Shown: piece after piece, positions 28,876-37,990 of the stretch
How the letters are laid out: every line of letters starts with the position of its first letter
Position numbering within the stretch: position 1 is the first letter of the stretch
Source of the DNA: Pseudoalteromonas phenolica
Lineage (GTDB): Bacteria > Pseudomonadota > Gammaproteobacteria > Enterobacterales > Alteromonadaceae
Direction of reading: 5' to 3'
Assembly: GCF_005876835.1 (NCBI RefSeq)
Contig: NZ_PPSW01000001.1
Location: forward strand, 143,337-207,336
DNA length: 64,000 nucleotides
Notes under the pieces: generated by a model
What the model saw: the letters and a program-made list of their open reading frames with translations, nothing else
What the model was told of the DNA's origin: nothing
The model's database searches: none
Program-made: the position numbers and the translations under genes

Positions 28876-29176
28876 GGTTTCTCCTTCTTTAAAGTTGATA
28901 AACCTATTTATAATGAAAGTAGTGTATGTTCAGATCAAAAAATTATAAAGGATCTTGTTTGATCTCCGATCAAATCTTGGTAGTATGTCCGCCCGCTTTG
29001 AAAGAGTGGTAAATAACAATAGTGGCAATGACCGCCAATAAAGTAGCTTTTCCACATTTCGCTTTATATTTCTGTTTAAGCGCAAAATGTTAAACTCCCT
29101 TAAAATCAAAGGTTTTAGGGTGTTTTTTTCGATCTTGAAATTTACAACCTGAATATTTACATCTTTATCTACAAAG

Positions 29177-29185
29177 TTATCCACA
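29177..29185 (+). promoter_or_regulatory. consensus DnaA box upstream of polA
   Basis: TTATCCACA matches the DnaA-box consensus exactly and lies about 110 bases upstream of polA. A one-mismatch copy, TTTTCCACA, is at 29048-29056. The rest of this 419-base gap (28876-29294) is AT-rich with no credible gene. The boxes may tie polA expression to DnaA, or be chance. Confidence 0.45.
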
Positions 29186-29294
29186 GATTGTTCCGCTTCG
29201 AATAGGCTTTATCTGGACATAATTACTCGAGTTATCCGTTTGCTTATGGCATCCTTACTGGGTTTTTAAAAGTTCATTTAGGATCCACTAAATT

Positions 29295-32042
29295 ATGTCT
29301 CAGATCCCCGAAAATCCTTTGATCTTGGTCGATGGTTCTTCTTATTTATTCCGTGCGTATCATGCTCCACCGCATTTAACCAATTCAAAAGGTGAAGCCA
29401 CGGGTGCCATCTATGGTGTGATCAATATGTTGAAGAGCCTGGTTAGGCAATTTAACCCGAGCCATATGGTTGTGGTATTTGACGCCAAGGGTCCAACATT
29501 TAGAAATGAAATGTACAGCGAATATAAAGCGCACCGCCCACCTATGCCTGATGATCTGCGTACGCAAATTGAACCGATCCATGAGATCATCAAAGCGATG
29601 GGTTTACCTTTAGTCAGCATCACAGGCGTTGAGGCCGATGATGTGATTGGTACTTTTGCGCGCATTGCGTCTGAGCAGCAACGTCATGTGTTGATCAGCA
29701 CCGGCGACAAAGACATGGCCCAGCTCGTGAATGAGCATGTTACATTAATTAACACCATGACTGATACCGTTCTTGATCCACAAGGGGTGGTTGATAAATT
29801 TGGTATTGGTCCTGAGCTTATCATTGATTATCTTGCCCTGATGGGTGATAAGGTTGATAACATCCCAGGTGTACCAGGTGTGGGTGAAAAAACGGCATTG
29901 GCTATGCTGCAAGGCATTGGTTCTATTAAGTCACTCTATGAAAGACTGGATGACATTGCGGGTCTTGGTTTCCGTGGCTCTAAAACCATGTCCAAAAAGC
30001 TAGAAGAACATAAAGCGCAGCTAGAGCTGTCTTATGAATTAGCGACCATTAAACTAGACGTTGAAGTAGAGCAAAACCTAGAGACTTTCGCGATTGCCGA
30101 TATGAATAAAGATCGTTTGATCGAACTTTATGGGCAATGTGAATTTAAGCGTTGGCTCAGTGAATTACTCGACGGTAAAGAAGCGCCTAAAACAGCAGCA
30201 GAGCAAGCACAGCCTGAAGCGAAAAAAATCGAAGCGCATTACGAGACCATATTAACTGAATCACAGTTAACTGTATGGGTCGAAAAGCTTAAAAGTGCTG
30301 AGCTTATGGCATTTGATACAGAAACGACTAGCTTAGACTATATGCAAGCTGATTTAGTTGGTATGAGCTTTGCGGTGACAGAAGGTGAAGCTGCTTACTT
30401 ACCTATTGCGCATGATTACATGGGCGCACCGGAGCAACTTTCGAAAGAGTTAGTATTCGAGGTATTAGGACCAATCCTGGCTGACGACAGTGTGAAAAAA
30501 GTGGGCCAGAACCTTAAATACGATAAAAGCGTATTAGCTAGAGCTGGTTTAGAACTCAATGGTATTGCTTTTGATACTATGCTTGAGTCTTATGTCTTTA
30601 ATAGTGTGGGCACACGTCATGATATGGACTCATTGGCATTAAAATACTTAGGCCATAAGAATATCAGCTTTGAAGAAATTGCCGGTAAAGGCAAAGCGCA
30701 ACTGACATTTAATCAAATTGAGTTAGAGAAAGCTGCACCTTACGCCGCAGAAGACGCTGACATCACATTGCGTCTGCATAACCAACTATGGCCTATGCTG
30801 AAAGCGCAATCAGAGCTGCTCCCTGTATTTAACGACATTGAACTGCCGTTGCTATCTGTGTTATCAGATATCGAACGCACCGGTGTGAAAATTGATAGCC
30901 AAATGTTGGCCGAGCAAAGTGTCGAAATCGCTGCGCGCCTGACTGAACTTGAAAAAGAAGCGTACGAGATTGCAGGGGAAGAATTTAACTTAAGTTCGAC
31001 TAAGCAACTACAAGCGATCTTATTCGATAAGCTTGGCTTGCCGGTATTGAAGAAAACCCCTAAAGGTGCCCCTTCAACGGCTGAAGAAGTACTGCAAGAA
31101 TTAGCACATGATTATCCGTTGCCGAAACTTATCATTGAACATCGTGGTTTAGCTAAGCTTAAGTCTACTTATACTGAGAAGCTGCCTAAGCTTGTGAACC
31201 CTGAAACGGGTCGTGTGCATACCTCTTATCATCAGGCTGTGACTGCAACAGGCCGTCTAAGCTCAAGCGATCCAAACTTACAGAATATTCCAATTCGTAA
31301 CGAAGCCGGTCGTCGTATTCGTCAGGCATTTATTGCCGATGAAGGGCACGTGATCTTGGCGGCGGACTACAGCCAGATTGAATTGCGTATTATGGCGCAC
31401 TTGTCACAAGATGCCGGTTTATTGAAAGCATTCGCTGAAGGTAAAGACGTTCACAGTGCAACGGCTTCAGAAGTATTCGGTGTTCCGCTTGAAGAAGTCA
31501 CCTCGGATATGCGTCGTAAAGCAAAAGCGGTTAACTTTGGTTTGATCTACGGTATGAGTGCGTTTGGTTTAGCGCGTCAGCTCGACATTCCACGTAATGA
31601 AGCACAGCATTATATGGATAAGTATTTTGAGCGCTTCCCGGGTGTACTTGAATATATGGAGCGTACGCGCGAAGAAGCGGCTGAAAAAGGGTATGTCGAA
31701 ACGCTATTTGGCCGTCGCTTGCATTTGCCAGATATCAAGGCAAGAAATGGTGCGCGTCGCAAGGCGGCAGAACGCGCAGCGATCAATGCACCAATGCAAG
31801 GCACCGCCGCTGATATCATCAAAAAAGCCATGCTGAAAGTGGCGGATTGGCTCGCTACACAAACGACTAATGACATCAAACTGCTGATGCAAGTACACGA
31901 TGAATTAGTATTTGAAATAGCGAAAGATAAAGTAGAAGCGTTTAGCGAACGCATTTGTTCTTTAATGAGCGAAGCGGCTAATTTAGATGTGCCATTGTTA
32001 GTTGAAGCTGATTACGGCGACAACTGGGAACAAGCACACTAA
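29295..32042 (+). CDS. polA: DNA polymerase I
   Basis: A 915-residue enzyme with the 5'-3' exonuclease (about 1-300), the 3'-5' proofreading domain (about 320-515; [15 protein letters not shown] and YAAEDAD carry the metal ligands, so proofreading looks intact) and the polymerase (about 520-915; [33 protein letters not shown]). It processes Okazaki fragments and fills repair gaps. It is followed by a terminator and by a Spot 42-like RNA, as in E. coli. Confidence 0.97.
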   Translation: MSQIPENPLILVDGSSYLFRAYHAPPHLTNSKGEATGAIYGVINMLKSLVRQFNPSHMVVVFDAKGPTFRNEMYSEYKAHRPPMPDDLRTQIEPIHEIIKAMGLPLVSITGVEADDVIGTFARIASEQQRHVLISTGDKDMAQLVNEHVTLINTMTDTVLDPQGVVDKFGIGPELIIDYLALMGDKVDNIPGVPGVGEKTALAMLQGIGSIKSLYERLDDIAGLGFRGSKTMSKKLEEHKAQLELSYELATIKLDVEVEQNLETFAIADMNKDRLIELYGQCEFKRWLSELLDGKEAPKTAAEQAQPEAKKIEAHYETILTESQLTVWVEKLKSAELMAFDTETTSLDYMQADLVGMSFAVTEGEAAYLPIAHDYMGAPEQLSKELVFEVLGPILADDSVKKVGQNLKYDKSVLARAGLELNGIAFDTMLESYVFNSVGTRHDMDSLALKYLGHKNISFEEIAGKGKAQLTFNQIELEKAAPYAAEDADITLRLHNQLWPMLKAQSELLPVFNDIELPLLSVLSDIERTGVKIDSQMLAEQSVEIAARLTELEKEAYEIAGEEFNLSSTKQLQAILFDKLGLPVLKKTPKGAPSTAEEVLQELAHDYPLPKLIIEHRGLAKLKSTYTEKLPKLVNPETGRVHTSYHQAVTATGRLSSSDPNLQNIPIRNEAGRRIRQAFIADEGHVILAADYSQIELRIMAHLSQDAGLLKAFAEGKDVHSATASEVFGVPLEEVTSDMRRKAKAVNFGLIYGMSAFGLARQLDIPRNEAQHYMDKYFERFPGVLEYMERTREEAAEKGYVETLFGRRLHLPDIKARNGARRKAAERAAINAPMQGTAADIIKKAMLKVADWLATQTTNDIKLLMQVHDELVFEIAKDKVEAFSERICSLMSEAANLDVPLLVEADYGDNWEQAH

Positions 32043-32060
32043 TTAGCTTGCTAGAACTTT

Positions 32061-32088
32061 AAAAAAGAGGCTTTATGCCTCTTTTTTT
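32061..32088 (+). terminator. polA intrinsic terminator
   Basis: AAAAAAGAGGC, a five-base loop and GCCTCTTTTTTT, located 20 bases after the polA stop. Confidence 0.85.
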
Positions 32089-32273
32089 ATGTCTGCAGAA
32101 AATAGAGTAATTAAGTTAATACACAGGAGCAGCAAGGCTCACAAAGCAGATAAAGTAAAAAAAGCGTAAACTTAGACAATAGAATGTTTAAAAAATATCA
32201 AATTGGCCTAAGTTTTGCTTTTTGGCATTTATTTTTTTGTATCCATTTGTTACAGTGCGCGCGTCCTCATCCT

Positions 32274-32382
32274 GTAGGACATCCTGTTGATGATGTATCT
32301 CTCGCAAGAAGATACAGAGTATTGATAGCTTCTCCCCAGAATTGCTATAGCGGCCCTCCTAGTTTTCGAGGGCCGTTTTTTT
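32274..32382 (+). ncRNA. spf: Spot 42-like sRNA candidate
   Basis: A structured segment between polA and engB, the position of spf in E. coli and other gammaproteobacteria. Reading from GTAGG at 32274 to the end of the T tract at 32382 gives 109 nt, the length of E. coli Spot 42, which also begins GUAGG. Stems: TGTATC/GATACA (about 32294-32316), ATAGC/GCTAT (about 32325-32348) and the terminator CGGCCCTC/GAGGGCCG (32351-32375) with seven T. The body sequence is diverged and I could not place a convincing promoter, so homology is inferred. A 77-codon ORF across it is not credible. Confidence 0.6.
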
Positions 32383-32452
32383 CTTCACTGCTTTTATTCT
32401 TTTTAATTCCTTCATAATTCCTCGACAGTTACACTGTACTTTTCTGACATTA

Positions 32453-32663
32453 ATACCAATCCGCACTAACACTTAATCATTTTGAGGGATTTAAACCTGA
32501 TGATAGCTGCGTTAAAGATTTCTCATTTAGAACAACTAAATAACGAAATATTTGCCTTGCCTACATGGATGTAGGTACCTCAGCGATAGCAGGACGCGTG
32601 AGCGGTGCTACCAACAAGGTTTTCTTGCCTCAAAATAGACCACTTGGTTAAGCGGATTGGTAT
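32453..32663. repeat. MITE-like element with 12-bp terminal inverted repeats
   Basis: ATACCAATCCGC at 32453-32464 is the exact reverse complement of GCGGATTGGTAT at 32652-32663. The roughly 211-base interior has no ORF but contains a small palindrome, CTACAT/ATGTAG (about 32570-32583). This is the build of a non-autonomous miniature inverted-repeat element. No second copy was found in the window. Confidence 0.65.
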
Positions 32664-32737
32664 AATTCAATTTTTGCGAAATCGGTTTTTAAATTTATAC
32701 CGTAATGGCTAACAAATAATTTTAGATAGGACTCGTC

Positions 32738-33307
32738 ATGCTTAAACCTTTACTTCTTTCTCTGTCTTTACTGTCGACTCACGCATTTGCCACCTGGCAA
32801 TTAGATAATGATGCAAGCCAACTAAGCTTCACTTCGATTAAGAAAAACAGCATTGCTGAAAACCATCATTTTGAACAACTTGCAGCGCAGATAGATGACA
32901 ATCAATTAAGCATGGTGATTGAGCTGGCTAGTATTGAGTCGCTGATCCCTATTCGTAATGAGCGCATGCAAAAGATGTTGTTTAATGTCGCGCAATTTCC
33001 TAAAGCTGTGATTGAAGCCGATTTAGCGCCGTATTTAGGTAGCTTAAAACTAGGCCATCAGGTACTAAAATCAGTACCGGTGACACTTAATCTGCATGGC
33101 CAAAAGCAACAGCTCATGTTAGATCTTGCGGTTGTGCAAACGGCAAGGCAATTAATCGTTAGCCCGACAAAAGCAGCTTTAGTGAATGCCGCTGATTATA
33201 AACTTGAACAGGGTATCGAAGCGCTGCGTAAAATTGCAGGGCTAGACAGCATTGCGCAATCTGTGCCTGTGACCTTTAATTTGGTATTTAACCAGCAAGA
33301 CTTTTAG
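32738..33307 (+). CDS. YceI family periplasmic protein
   Basis: A 189-residue precursor with a signal peptide (ends HAFA) followed by the YceI lipocalin-like barrel: WQLDNDASQLSFTSIKK at the start, then a central VPVTLNLHGQKQ. The family binds polyisoprenoids or other amphiphiles in the periplasm; the ligand here is unknown. It lies just after the MITE-like element and 26 bases before the DUF1285 gene. Confidence 0.88.
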   Translation: MLKPLLLSLSLLSTHAFATWQLDNDASQLSFTSIKKNSIAENHHFEQLAAQIDDNQLSMVIELASIESLIPIRNERMQKMLFNVAQFPKAVIEADLAPYLGSLKLGHQVLKSVPVTLNLHGQKQQLMLDLAVVQTARQLIVSPTKAALVNAADYKLEQGIEALRKIAGLDSIAQSVPVTFNLVFNQQDF

Positions 33308-33333
33308 TTACCCCGGGAACCGGTTAGTTAGAA

Positions 33334-33852
33334 ATGCAAAGTCTGAATGAATTACAAGCGGCGTTACTGACGCCGCACGCTCCAACCGAAAAGTGGCCAC
33401 AACAAACTTGCAGTAGCGGTGATATTCGCATTGATAAAGAAGGGCGTTGGTACTACCAAGACTCCGAGATTAAAAGGCAAGCACTTTGCCGGTTATTTGC
33501 CAGTGTATTGCAGTGTCAGGACGGGGTTTATACCGTTACAACACCTGCAGAGCAGTGTGAGGTTGATGTAGAAGATGTGCCATTTATCATTGTTGGTTGG
33601 CGAGTAATAAGTTCAGAGCAAGGTAATGTGATTGTTTGCCAAGATAATCTTGAACGAGAATGGCCAATATTGGGTGAGTTTGAAATCGAAACTCGTTTAT
33701 ATCAAGGGCAAGAAGTGCCTTACTTAAAGTTGAACTATGGCTTGGCGGCAAGGGTAAATAGGGTGGTTTATTATCAGTGGGCAGAAAGCGCTGAGCAAGA
33801 TGGCAAAGGTCTCTATCTTAACTCAGCGGGGCAGTCATATTACCTGACTTAA
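33334..33852 (+). CDS. DUF1285 domain protein
   Basis: A 172-residue cytoplasmic protein with GDIRIDKEGRWYYQ, EVEDVPF-like and GLAARVNRVVYYQW stretches characteristic of DUF1285. Function unknown. It ends five bases before the stop of convergent engB and is probably co-transcribed with the YceI gene. Confidence 0.85.
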   Translation: MQSLNELQAALLTPHAPTEKWPQQTCSSGDIRIDKEGRWYYQDSEIKRQALCRLFASVLQCQDGVYTVTTPAEQCEVDVEDVPFIIVGWRVISSEQGNVIVCQDNLEREWPILGEFEIETRLYQGQEVPYLKLNYGLAARVNRVVYYQWAESAEQDGKGLYLNSAGQSYYLT

Positions 33853-33857
33853 CGTAC

Positions 33858-34520
33858 TTATTTAGAGTCTGGCTGTGCTGGCTCTGACTCTGTTTCAACG
33901 TCATCTTCAGGCTTATAAGGGCCTAAGTACCAGTCATCAAGTTTCCAAGCTAGCTCTTTTAAGCCAATGCCTTTCAATGAAGAGAAAGCACATACGGTAA
34001 TGTCTGCGTCGAGTTCAGCTAATTTCTTTTTAACCTGAAGCACTTCAGCTTTACGCTTACCTTGCTTTAATTTATCTGCTTTGGTTAATAGCGCTAATAC
34101 AGGGATTTCTGAATCGACCGCCCAGTTAATTAAATCCATATCCAGATCTTTAAGTGGGTGGCGAATATCCATTAGGACAACGATGCCTTTTAGACTCTTA
34201 CGCTTTTGTAAGTATTCGCCCAGCGCGCGTTGCCACTTTTTCTTCATCTCTAGGGGAACTTTGGCAAAGCCATAACCCGGTAAATCGATTAAACGCTTAT
34301 CTTCATCTAACTCGAAGGTATTAATAAGTTGCGTACGACCCGGGGTCTTACTGGTTCTTGCTAGCTTTTGATCGGTTAGTGCATTTAATGCACTTGATTT
34401 ACCCGCGTTCGAACGGCCAGCAAATGCGACCTCAATACCAGAATCAATTGGTAGACGGCTGATATCTGGTGCACTGGTAATAAATGTGGCTGTTTGGTAT
34501 TTCATACGTGACTTGATCAC
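33858..34520 (-). CDS. engB: ribosome biogenesis GTPase YihA/YsxC
   Basis: A 220-residue TRAFAC GTPase needed for late 50S subunit assembly. G1 is [15 protein letters not shown]3 DLPGYGFA and G4 TKADK. The C-terminal tail is acidic. I chose the GTG at 34520 because AGGAG lies five bases upstream; an ATG five codons later is the alternative. It keeps the polA-spf-engB order of E. coli and is divergent from the cytochrome c4 gene. Confidence 0.95.
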   Translation of the reverse strand: MIKSRMKYQTATFITSAPDISRLPIDSGIEVAFAGRSNAGKSSALNALTDQKLARTSKTPGRTQLINTFELDEDKRLIDLPGYGFAKVPLEMKKKWQRALGEYLQKRKSLKGIVVLMDIRHPLKDLDMDLINWAVDSEIPVLALLTKADKLKQGKRKAEVLQVKKKLAELDADITVCAFSSLKGIGLKELAWKLDDWYLGPYKPEDDVETESEPAQPDSK

Positions 34521-34827
34521 GGGCTCTCCTGACAGATTGAAGATATTAATTAGACTATTTTATACCAGTTAGTTATTTGGCAAAAGCAAGCATTTACAGA
34601 TGATTTCAGTGTGAAATGACTTTTTTATTGATTTTTAAAATTAATCTAGGTCAAAACCCTATAATTTATAAGTCTAATATGAGTAGAAAACGTGCCAGAA
34701 AAATTTAAATCGTGTAGAATAGCCAACTAGCAAAGTAAAAATAGCATTGATTTTTCCCTAGCAACCCTGAAAATAGGTGTTTCAATCGCTAGGTATTAAT
34801 TACAGGGTCGGAAACAGAGAATTTACC

Positions 34828-35460
34828 ATGAAAAAAATAGCATTAACTTTAACGATGTTGCTTGGTAGCTTGTCAGCGAGCAACGCACTAGCATTTGATG
34901 GCGATGCCGAAGCAGGCAAAGCGAAGGCTGCTACTTGTGCCGCGTGTCATGGTCCAGATGGCAACGCACCTGTAAACATTTATCCAAAAATTGCAGGTCA
35001 GCACGCTGACTATATTTATAAGCAGTTAAAAGAGTTTAAGCTAGGTATGACGTCTGGTGGTAAAGAAGGTCGTATGGATCCTGTAATGAGTGGTATGGCT
35101 ATGCCGCTTTCAGATCAAGATATGAAAGACCTATCTGCTTATTTCGCTTCTCTAACTATGAGTGCAGGTACAACACCTGAAGACGTAGTTGAAGTAGGTA
35201 AAAAGTTATACATGGCTGGTGATGCTGAGCGCGGTATTCCTTCATGTGCAGCGTGTCACGGTCCACGTGGTAACGGTACATCACTTGCTAAGTTCCCGAA
35301 AATTTCTTTCCAACATCCTGAATATATCAAAGCGCAGCTTGAGAAGTTCCGTGATGGTTCACGTAACAATGACATGAATGGCATGATGCGTGATATCGCG
35401 AAGAAATTAACAGATAAAGATATTGAAGTACTTTCTAAGTACTTAGGTGGCTTACACTAA
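34828..35460 (+). CDS. dihaem cytochrome c4
   Basis: A 210-residue precursor with signal peptide (ends NALAFDG) and two cytochrome domains, each with a CAACHG haem site, about 120 residues apart. It is a periplasmic or membrane-attached electron donor to cbb3-type oxidases in related bacteria. The ATG at 34828 begins the signal peptide; an in-frame start 51 bases upstream adds non-signal residues. The 34521-34827 gap holds an AT-rich TATAAT region near 34660 and 5'-leader inverted repeats (CCTAGC/GCTAGG and ACCCTG/CAGGGT) that could fold alternatively. Confidence 0.93.
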   Translation: MKKIALTLTMLLGSLSASNALAFDGDAEAGKAKAATCAACHGPDGNAPVNIYPKIAGQHADYIYKQLKEFKLGMTSGGKEGRMDPVMSGMAMPLSDQDMKDLSAYFASLTMSAGTTPEDVVEVGKKLYMAGDAERGIPSCAACHGPRGNGTSLAKFPKISFQHPEYIKAQLEKFRDGSRNNDMNGMMRDIAKKLTDKDIEVLSKYLGGLH

Positions 35461-35522
35461 TCGCTAAGCTACTAAAGTAGTATAGTTTAGTTATCTTTCT
35501 GATAATAAACTATATATTAGTC

Positions 35523-35548
35523 AAAAGGCAGCCTTGGCTGCCTTTTTT
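35523..35548 (+). terminator. cytochrome c4 terminator
   Basis: AAAGGCAGCC, a short loop and GGCTGCCTTTTTT form a strong intrinsic terminator 60 bases after the cytochrome gene. Confidence 0.85.
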
Positions 35549-35609
35549 GATCCTCGAATACCTGTTAGATAATTCCCATTCAATTTGTAAGACATTTGCC
35601 ATAGATGCG

Positions 35610-35627
35610 TGTAAGTTATTGCTTAAA
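35610..35627 (+). promoter_or_regulatory. GacA/UvrY-type upstream box for the CsrB-like RNA
   Basis: TGTAAG, six bases and CTTAAA at 35610-35627 differ by one base from the GacA/UvrY consensus TGTAAG-N6-CTTACA. The 13-base block GTGTAAGTTATTG recurs at 35644-35656, 35 bases downstream, and another TGTAAG lies at 35586-35591. The cluster lies about 100 bases upstream of the presumed RNA start, as in csrB/rsmZ promoters. Confidence 0.65.
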
Positions 35628-35729
35628 TTTATCGATTAAATAAGTGTAAGTTATTGTTTTTATTTTGATCACATAAGGCTGATTCAGATCTTTTCAAAAA
35701 AAAGGTTATTAACCAGTTGTAACAAAATC

Positions 35730-36048
35730 ATTAAGGAGTAGATTACTACGTGTTGCCAAGACAACAAAACAAAATGGAAACATCGCAACTGGAAGCGTAG
35801 GCAGCAATAGTTAGTACTAACTTGGTACTCTATGGATGAACAAGAAAGCGTTAGGAAGACCGAAAATAAAAAATAGTCTCATGGAAGTATAAAATAAAAA
35901 CAATATGGACTATGTACGGAAGCACTAATAAAAATACGGATAGTAAATAAAAATAATAATAAGGCTTAAAAAAGTCGAAGGGAGAAGTGTCCAAGTTTGT
36001 GACGCTCAGATTAGATAGGCGGTAGAGAGTAATCTCTGCCGCCTTTTT
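35730..36048 (+). ncRNA. csrB: CsrB/RsmZ-type CsrA-sequestering sRNA candidate
   Basis: A non-coding AT-rich stretch of about 320 bases contains ten GGA motifs on the plus strand, at 35735, 35776, 35791, 35834, 35854, 35883, 35907, 35918, 35938 and 35981. Most are in ANGGA context, the CsrA recognition pattern. It ends with a strong intrinsic terminator (36018-36048) and is preceded by GacA/UvrY-like boxes. Length and layout match CsrB. Start point is approximate. Such RNAs bind many CsrA dimers and relieve repression of their target mRNAs. No open reading frame fits. Confidence 0.75.
36018..36048 (+). terminator. terminator of the CsrB-like RNA
   Basis: GGCGGTAGAGA pairs with TCTCTGCCGCC (one G-T pair) around a four-base loop and is followed by five T. 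Confidence 0.88.
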
Positions 36049-36113
36049 ATTTGTGCCGCGGTGCTTTGCTGGTACAATAGCCGACCAATTTCAAAGTCGG
36101 TATCTTATTTATC

Positions 36114-36755
36114 ATGTCAGTATGTGGTTTATGTGGCTCAGATGAGTTACAGCCTTATCACCAAGATAAACGTCGCCGTTATTTACAATGTACGCAGTGT
36201 GCACTTGTGATTGTTGACGAGCGAGATCGTTTATCTCCTGAAGATGAAAAAGCCATCTACGATACTCACGAAAATAGCTTACATGATGAAGGTTATCGTC
36301 GCTTTTTATCTCGTGCTTTTGAGCCGACAATAAAAAGAGTACCTTCATACAGCAAGGGCTTAGACTTTGGTTGTGGGCCTGGGCCTTTATTGGCTGAAAT
36401 GTTCAAAGAAGTAGGCTTTGAAATGGCTTGTTTTGATTTGTTCTATGCAAACAAGCCTGAAGTGCTGACTAAAACGTATGACTTCATAACGTGCACAGAA
36501 GTGATTGAGCATCTATCTCAGCCCGGAGAGGTGTTAGCAAAATTGTTGTCACTGCTCGACGCTGGCGGTCCTTTGGTATTGATGACTAAACTGATTATTG
36601 ATCAAAATCGTTTTGCTCAATGGCACTATAAAAATGATTTAACCCATATCGCATTCTTTAGCCGTGAAACATTTGACTATGTCGCGGCGCGCTTTGACTG
36701 TCAGGTTGAATTTATCGGCAATGACGTCATTGTATTAACTAAGTCGAAAAAGTAA
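36114..36755 (+). CDS. zinc-ribbon class I SAM methyltransferase
   Basis: A 213-residue protein. The N-terminus has a CxxC...CxxC zinc ribbon (CGLCGSDEL, then CTQCALV), followed by a Methyltransf_23-type Rossmann domain: LDFGCGPGPLLAEM, FDLFY, then CTEVIEHL and GGPLVLMTK. Substrate unknown. It starts 65 bases after the CsrB-like terminator and leads a likely run with yihI and the DUF2489 gene. Confidence 0.82.
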   Translation: MSVCGLCGSDELQPYHQDKRRRYLQCTQCALVIVDERDRLSPEDEKAIYDTHENSLHDEGYRRFLSRAFEPTIKRVPSYSKGLDFGCGPGPLLAEMFKEVGFEMACFDLFYANKPEVLTKTYDFITCTEVIEHLSQPGEVLAKLLSLLDAGGPLVLMTKLIIDQNRFAQWHYKNDLTHIAFFSRETFDYVAARFDCQVEFIGNDVIVLTKSKK

Positions 36756-36770
36756 CGACAGAGAAGATTT

Positions 36771-37364
36771 ATGACTAGAAAGAAAAAATCACGTAAGGTA
36801 GCTCAAACGGGTACCCCGCGTTTAAGTAAAGAAAAGCTATTAGAGCTACGCGCTCTAAAAGATCAGCGCAAGAAAAAGTCTAAGGGCGCCAAAGCTGGGT
36901 CGCGTAATGCACCAGAGGCGCTTAAAGAAGACAAGCAAGTAACTGCAGGCTCAAGCAATAAAGATAAGCGTTTAGGTAGTAAAAAGCCAATTAGTTTGAA
37001 ACCAGAAGTGGTAAAGCCTGAATCAGCTGAGCCTAAGATGATGCGTCACTTAAAACCTCAGGTTGAGTTAAAAGAAGTGAAGCCATCACTCACACCTGAG
37101 CAAGAGTTAGAGCAGCTAGAGAATGATCCTCGCCTAATGAAGCTACTGGAGCAGCATGAACGTGGTGAGTTGATCACAGGTAAAGATGCTAAGTTCTTCA
37201 ATCGCTCAGTAGCACGCCACCAAGAGCTGTGTGAGCTACTCGGTATTGATGATGAGTTTGAAGAAGATGACATCATTGAAGATGATCCATTAGAGAACTT
37301 CATGTCAGACGATTTGGCTAATGAGTGGTTTGATGACGATGATGAAGAGGAAGAGTATAAATAA
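36771..37364 (+). CDS. yihI: Der GTPase-activating protein YihI
   Basis: A 197-residue highly charged protein: a Lys/Arg-rich, probably disordered N-terminal half (RKKKSRKV, then a conserved RLGSKKPISL), a helical core around residues 103-155 and an acidic tail (DDDDEEEEY). This is the YihI layout; in E. coli it stimulates the GTPase Der and so tunes ribosome assembly. Located two genes from engB as in E. coli. Stop and the next ATG overlap as TAATG. Confidence 0.88.
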   Translation: MTRKKKSRKVAQTGTPRLSKEKLLELRALKDQRKKKSKGAKAGSRNAPEALKEDKQVTAGSSNKDKRLGSKKPISLKPEVVKPESAEPKMMRHLKPQVELKEVKPSLTPEQELEQLENDPRLMKLLEQHERGELITGKDAKFFNRSVARHQELCELLGIDDEFEEDDIIEDDPLENFMSDDLANEWFDDDDEEEEYK

Positions 37365-37879
37365 TGGCAACTGAGTGGATCATTGCACTGGTTATTGGTG
37401 CACTTATTATTGCTGGTTTATCTTTTTATGCAGGTAAGCTGATTTGGCAAGTGAAAGCTCAAAATGAACTCATTGCCAAAAAGCGCGCAGAGCATGAAGC
37501 TGAGCAAAAGAAAAAGCGTCAAGAGCGTAATGCCAAGCTTGCTGACAGTATTAATCTCATTGCTAAAGCTATGAATCAAAAGCAATGTGAGTATTCTGAA
37601 GGGTGTTTGCGTATATGGGTTCTTATTTCTCAATATGGCTTTGAGAAAGAAGTTAACCTAGAAGAAACTTACCCGGGCATTCATCAAATGTATGAAGTGG
37701 TAAAAGACATGCCGACGCACGATGCACGTAAGAAGTACTCTAAAAAAGAAATCTTCAAAATGGACACTGAGCGCTGGCGTGCTGAAGAACGTCTTGAGAA
37801 AGATATTCTTAAAGATTGTGAGCAACTGGTTAGCGAGTTTCAACCCTTACCTGGTAGTGAAAACGTGGTATTTCAGTAA
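37364..37879 (+). CDS. DUF2489 membrane-anchored protein
   Basis: A 171-residue protein with one N-terminal membrane helix (about 5-25), a charged coiled-coil segment (about 30-58) and a C-terminal domain with KQCEYSEGCLRIW and the end MDTERWRAEERLEKDILKDC. It matches DUF2489, commonly found beside yihI; function unknown. Translation is coupled to yihI and a terminator follows. Confidence 0.85.
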   Translation: MATEWIIALVIGALIIAGLSFYAGKLIWQVKAQNELIAKKRAEHEAEQKKKRQERNAKLADSINLIAKAMNQKQCEYSEGCLRIWVLISQYGFEKEVNLEETYPGIHQMYEVVKDMPTHDARKKYSKKEIFKMDTERWRAEERLEKDILKDCEQLVSEFQPLPGSENVVFQ

Positions 37880-37896
37880 TCACTTAAAAAGTAAAA

Positions 37897-37922
37897 GAAA
37901 CGCGACCAAGGTCGCGTTTTTT
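37897..37922 (+). terminator. terminator after the DUF2489 gene
   Basis: AAACGCGACC and GGTCGCGTTTTTT form a strong stem with a two- to four-base loop. Confidence 0.85.
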
Positions 37923-37990
37923 GTGCCTCTAAGTGTAATGACATAAAGCAACGATGACGTTAAAATCAAAGAAAAAATAAAAGCATAAAT

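Noticed and set aside
28930..29184. 84-codon minus-strand ORF upstream of polA
   Set aside because: AT-rich composition, no ribosome site, no recognisable domain, and it runs through the polA promoter and DnaA box.
32184..32417. 77-codon plus-strand ORF after polA
   Set aside because: It crosses the Spot 42-like RNA and its terminator and has no domain.
35680..35700. CRP site upstream of the CsrB-like RNA
   Set aside because: Only one half-site (GATCACAT near 35668) is present; the other half does not match.
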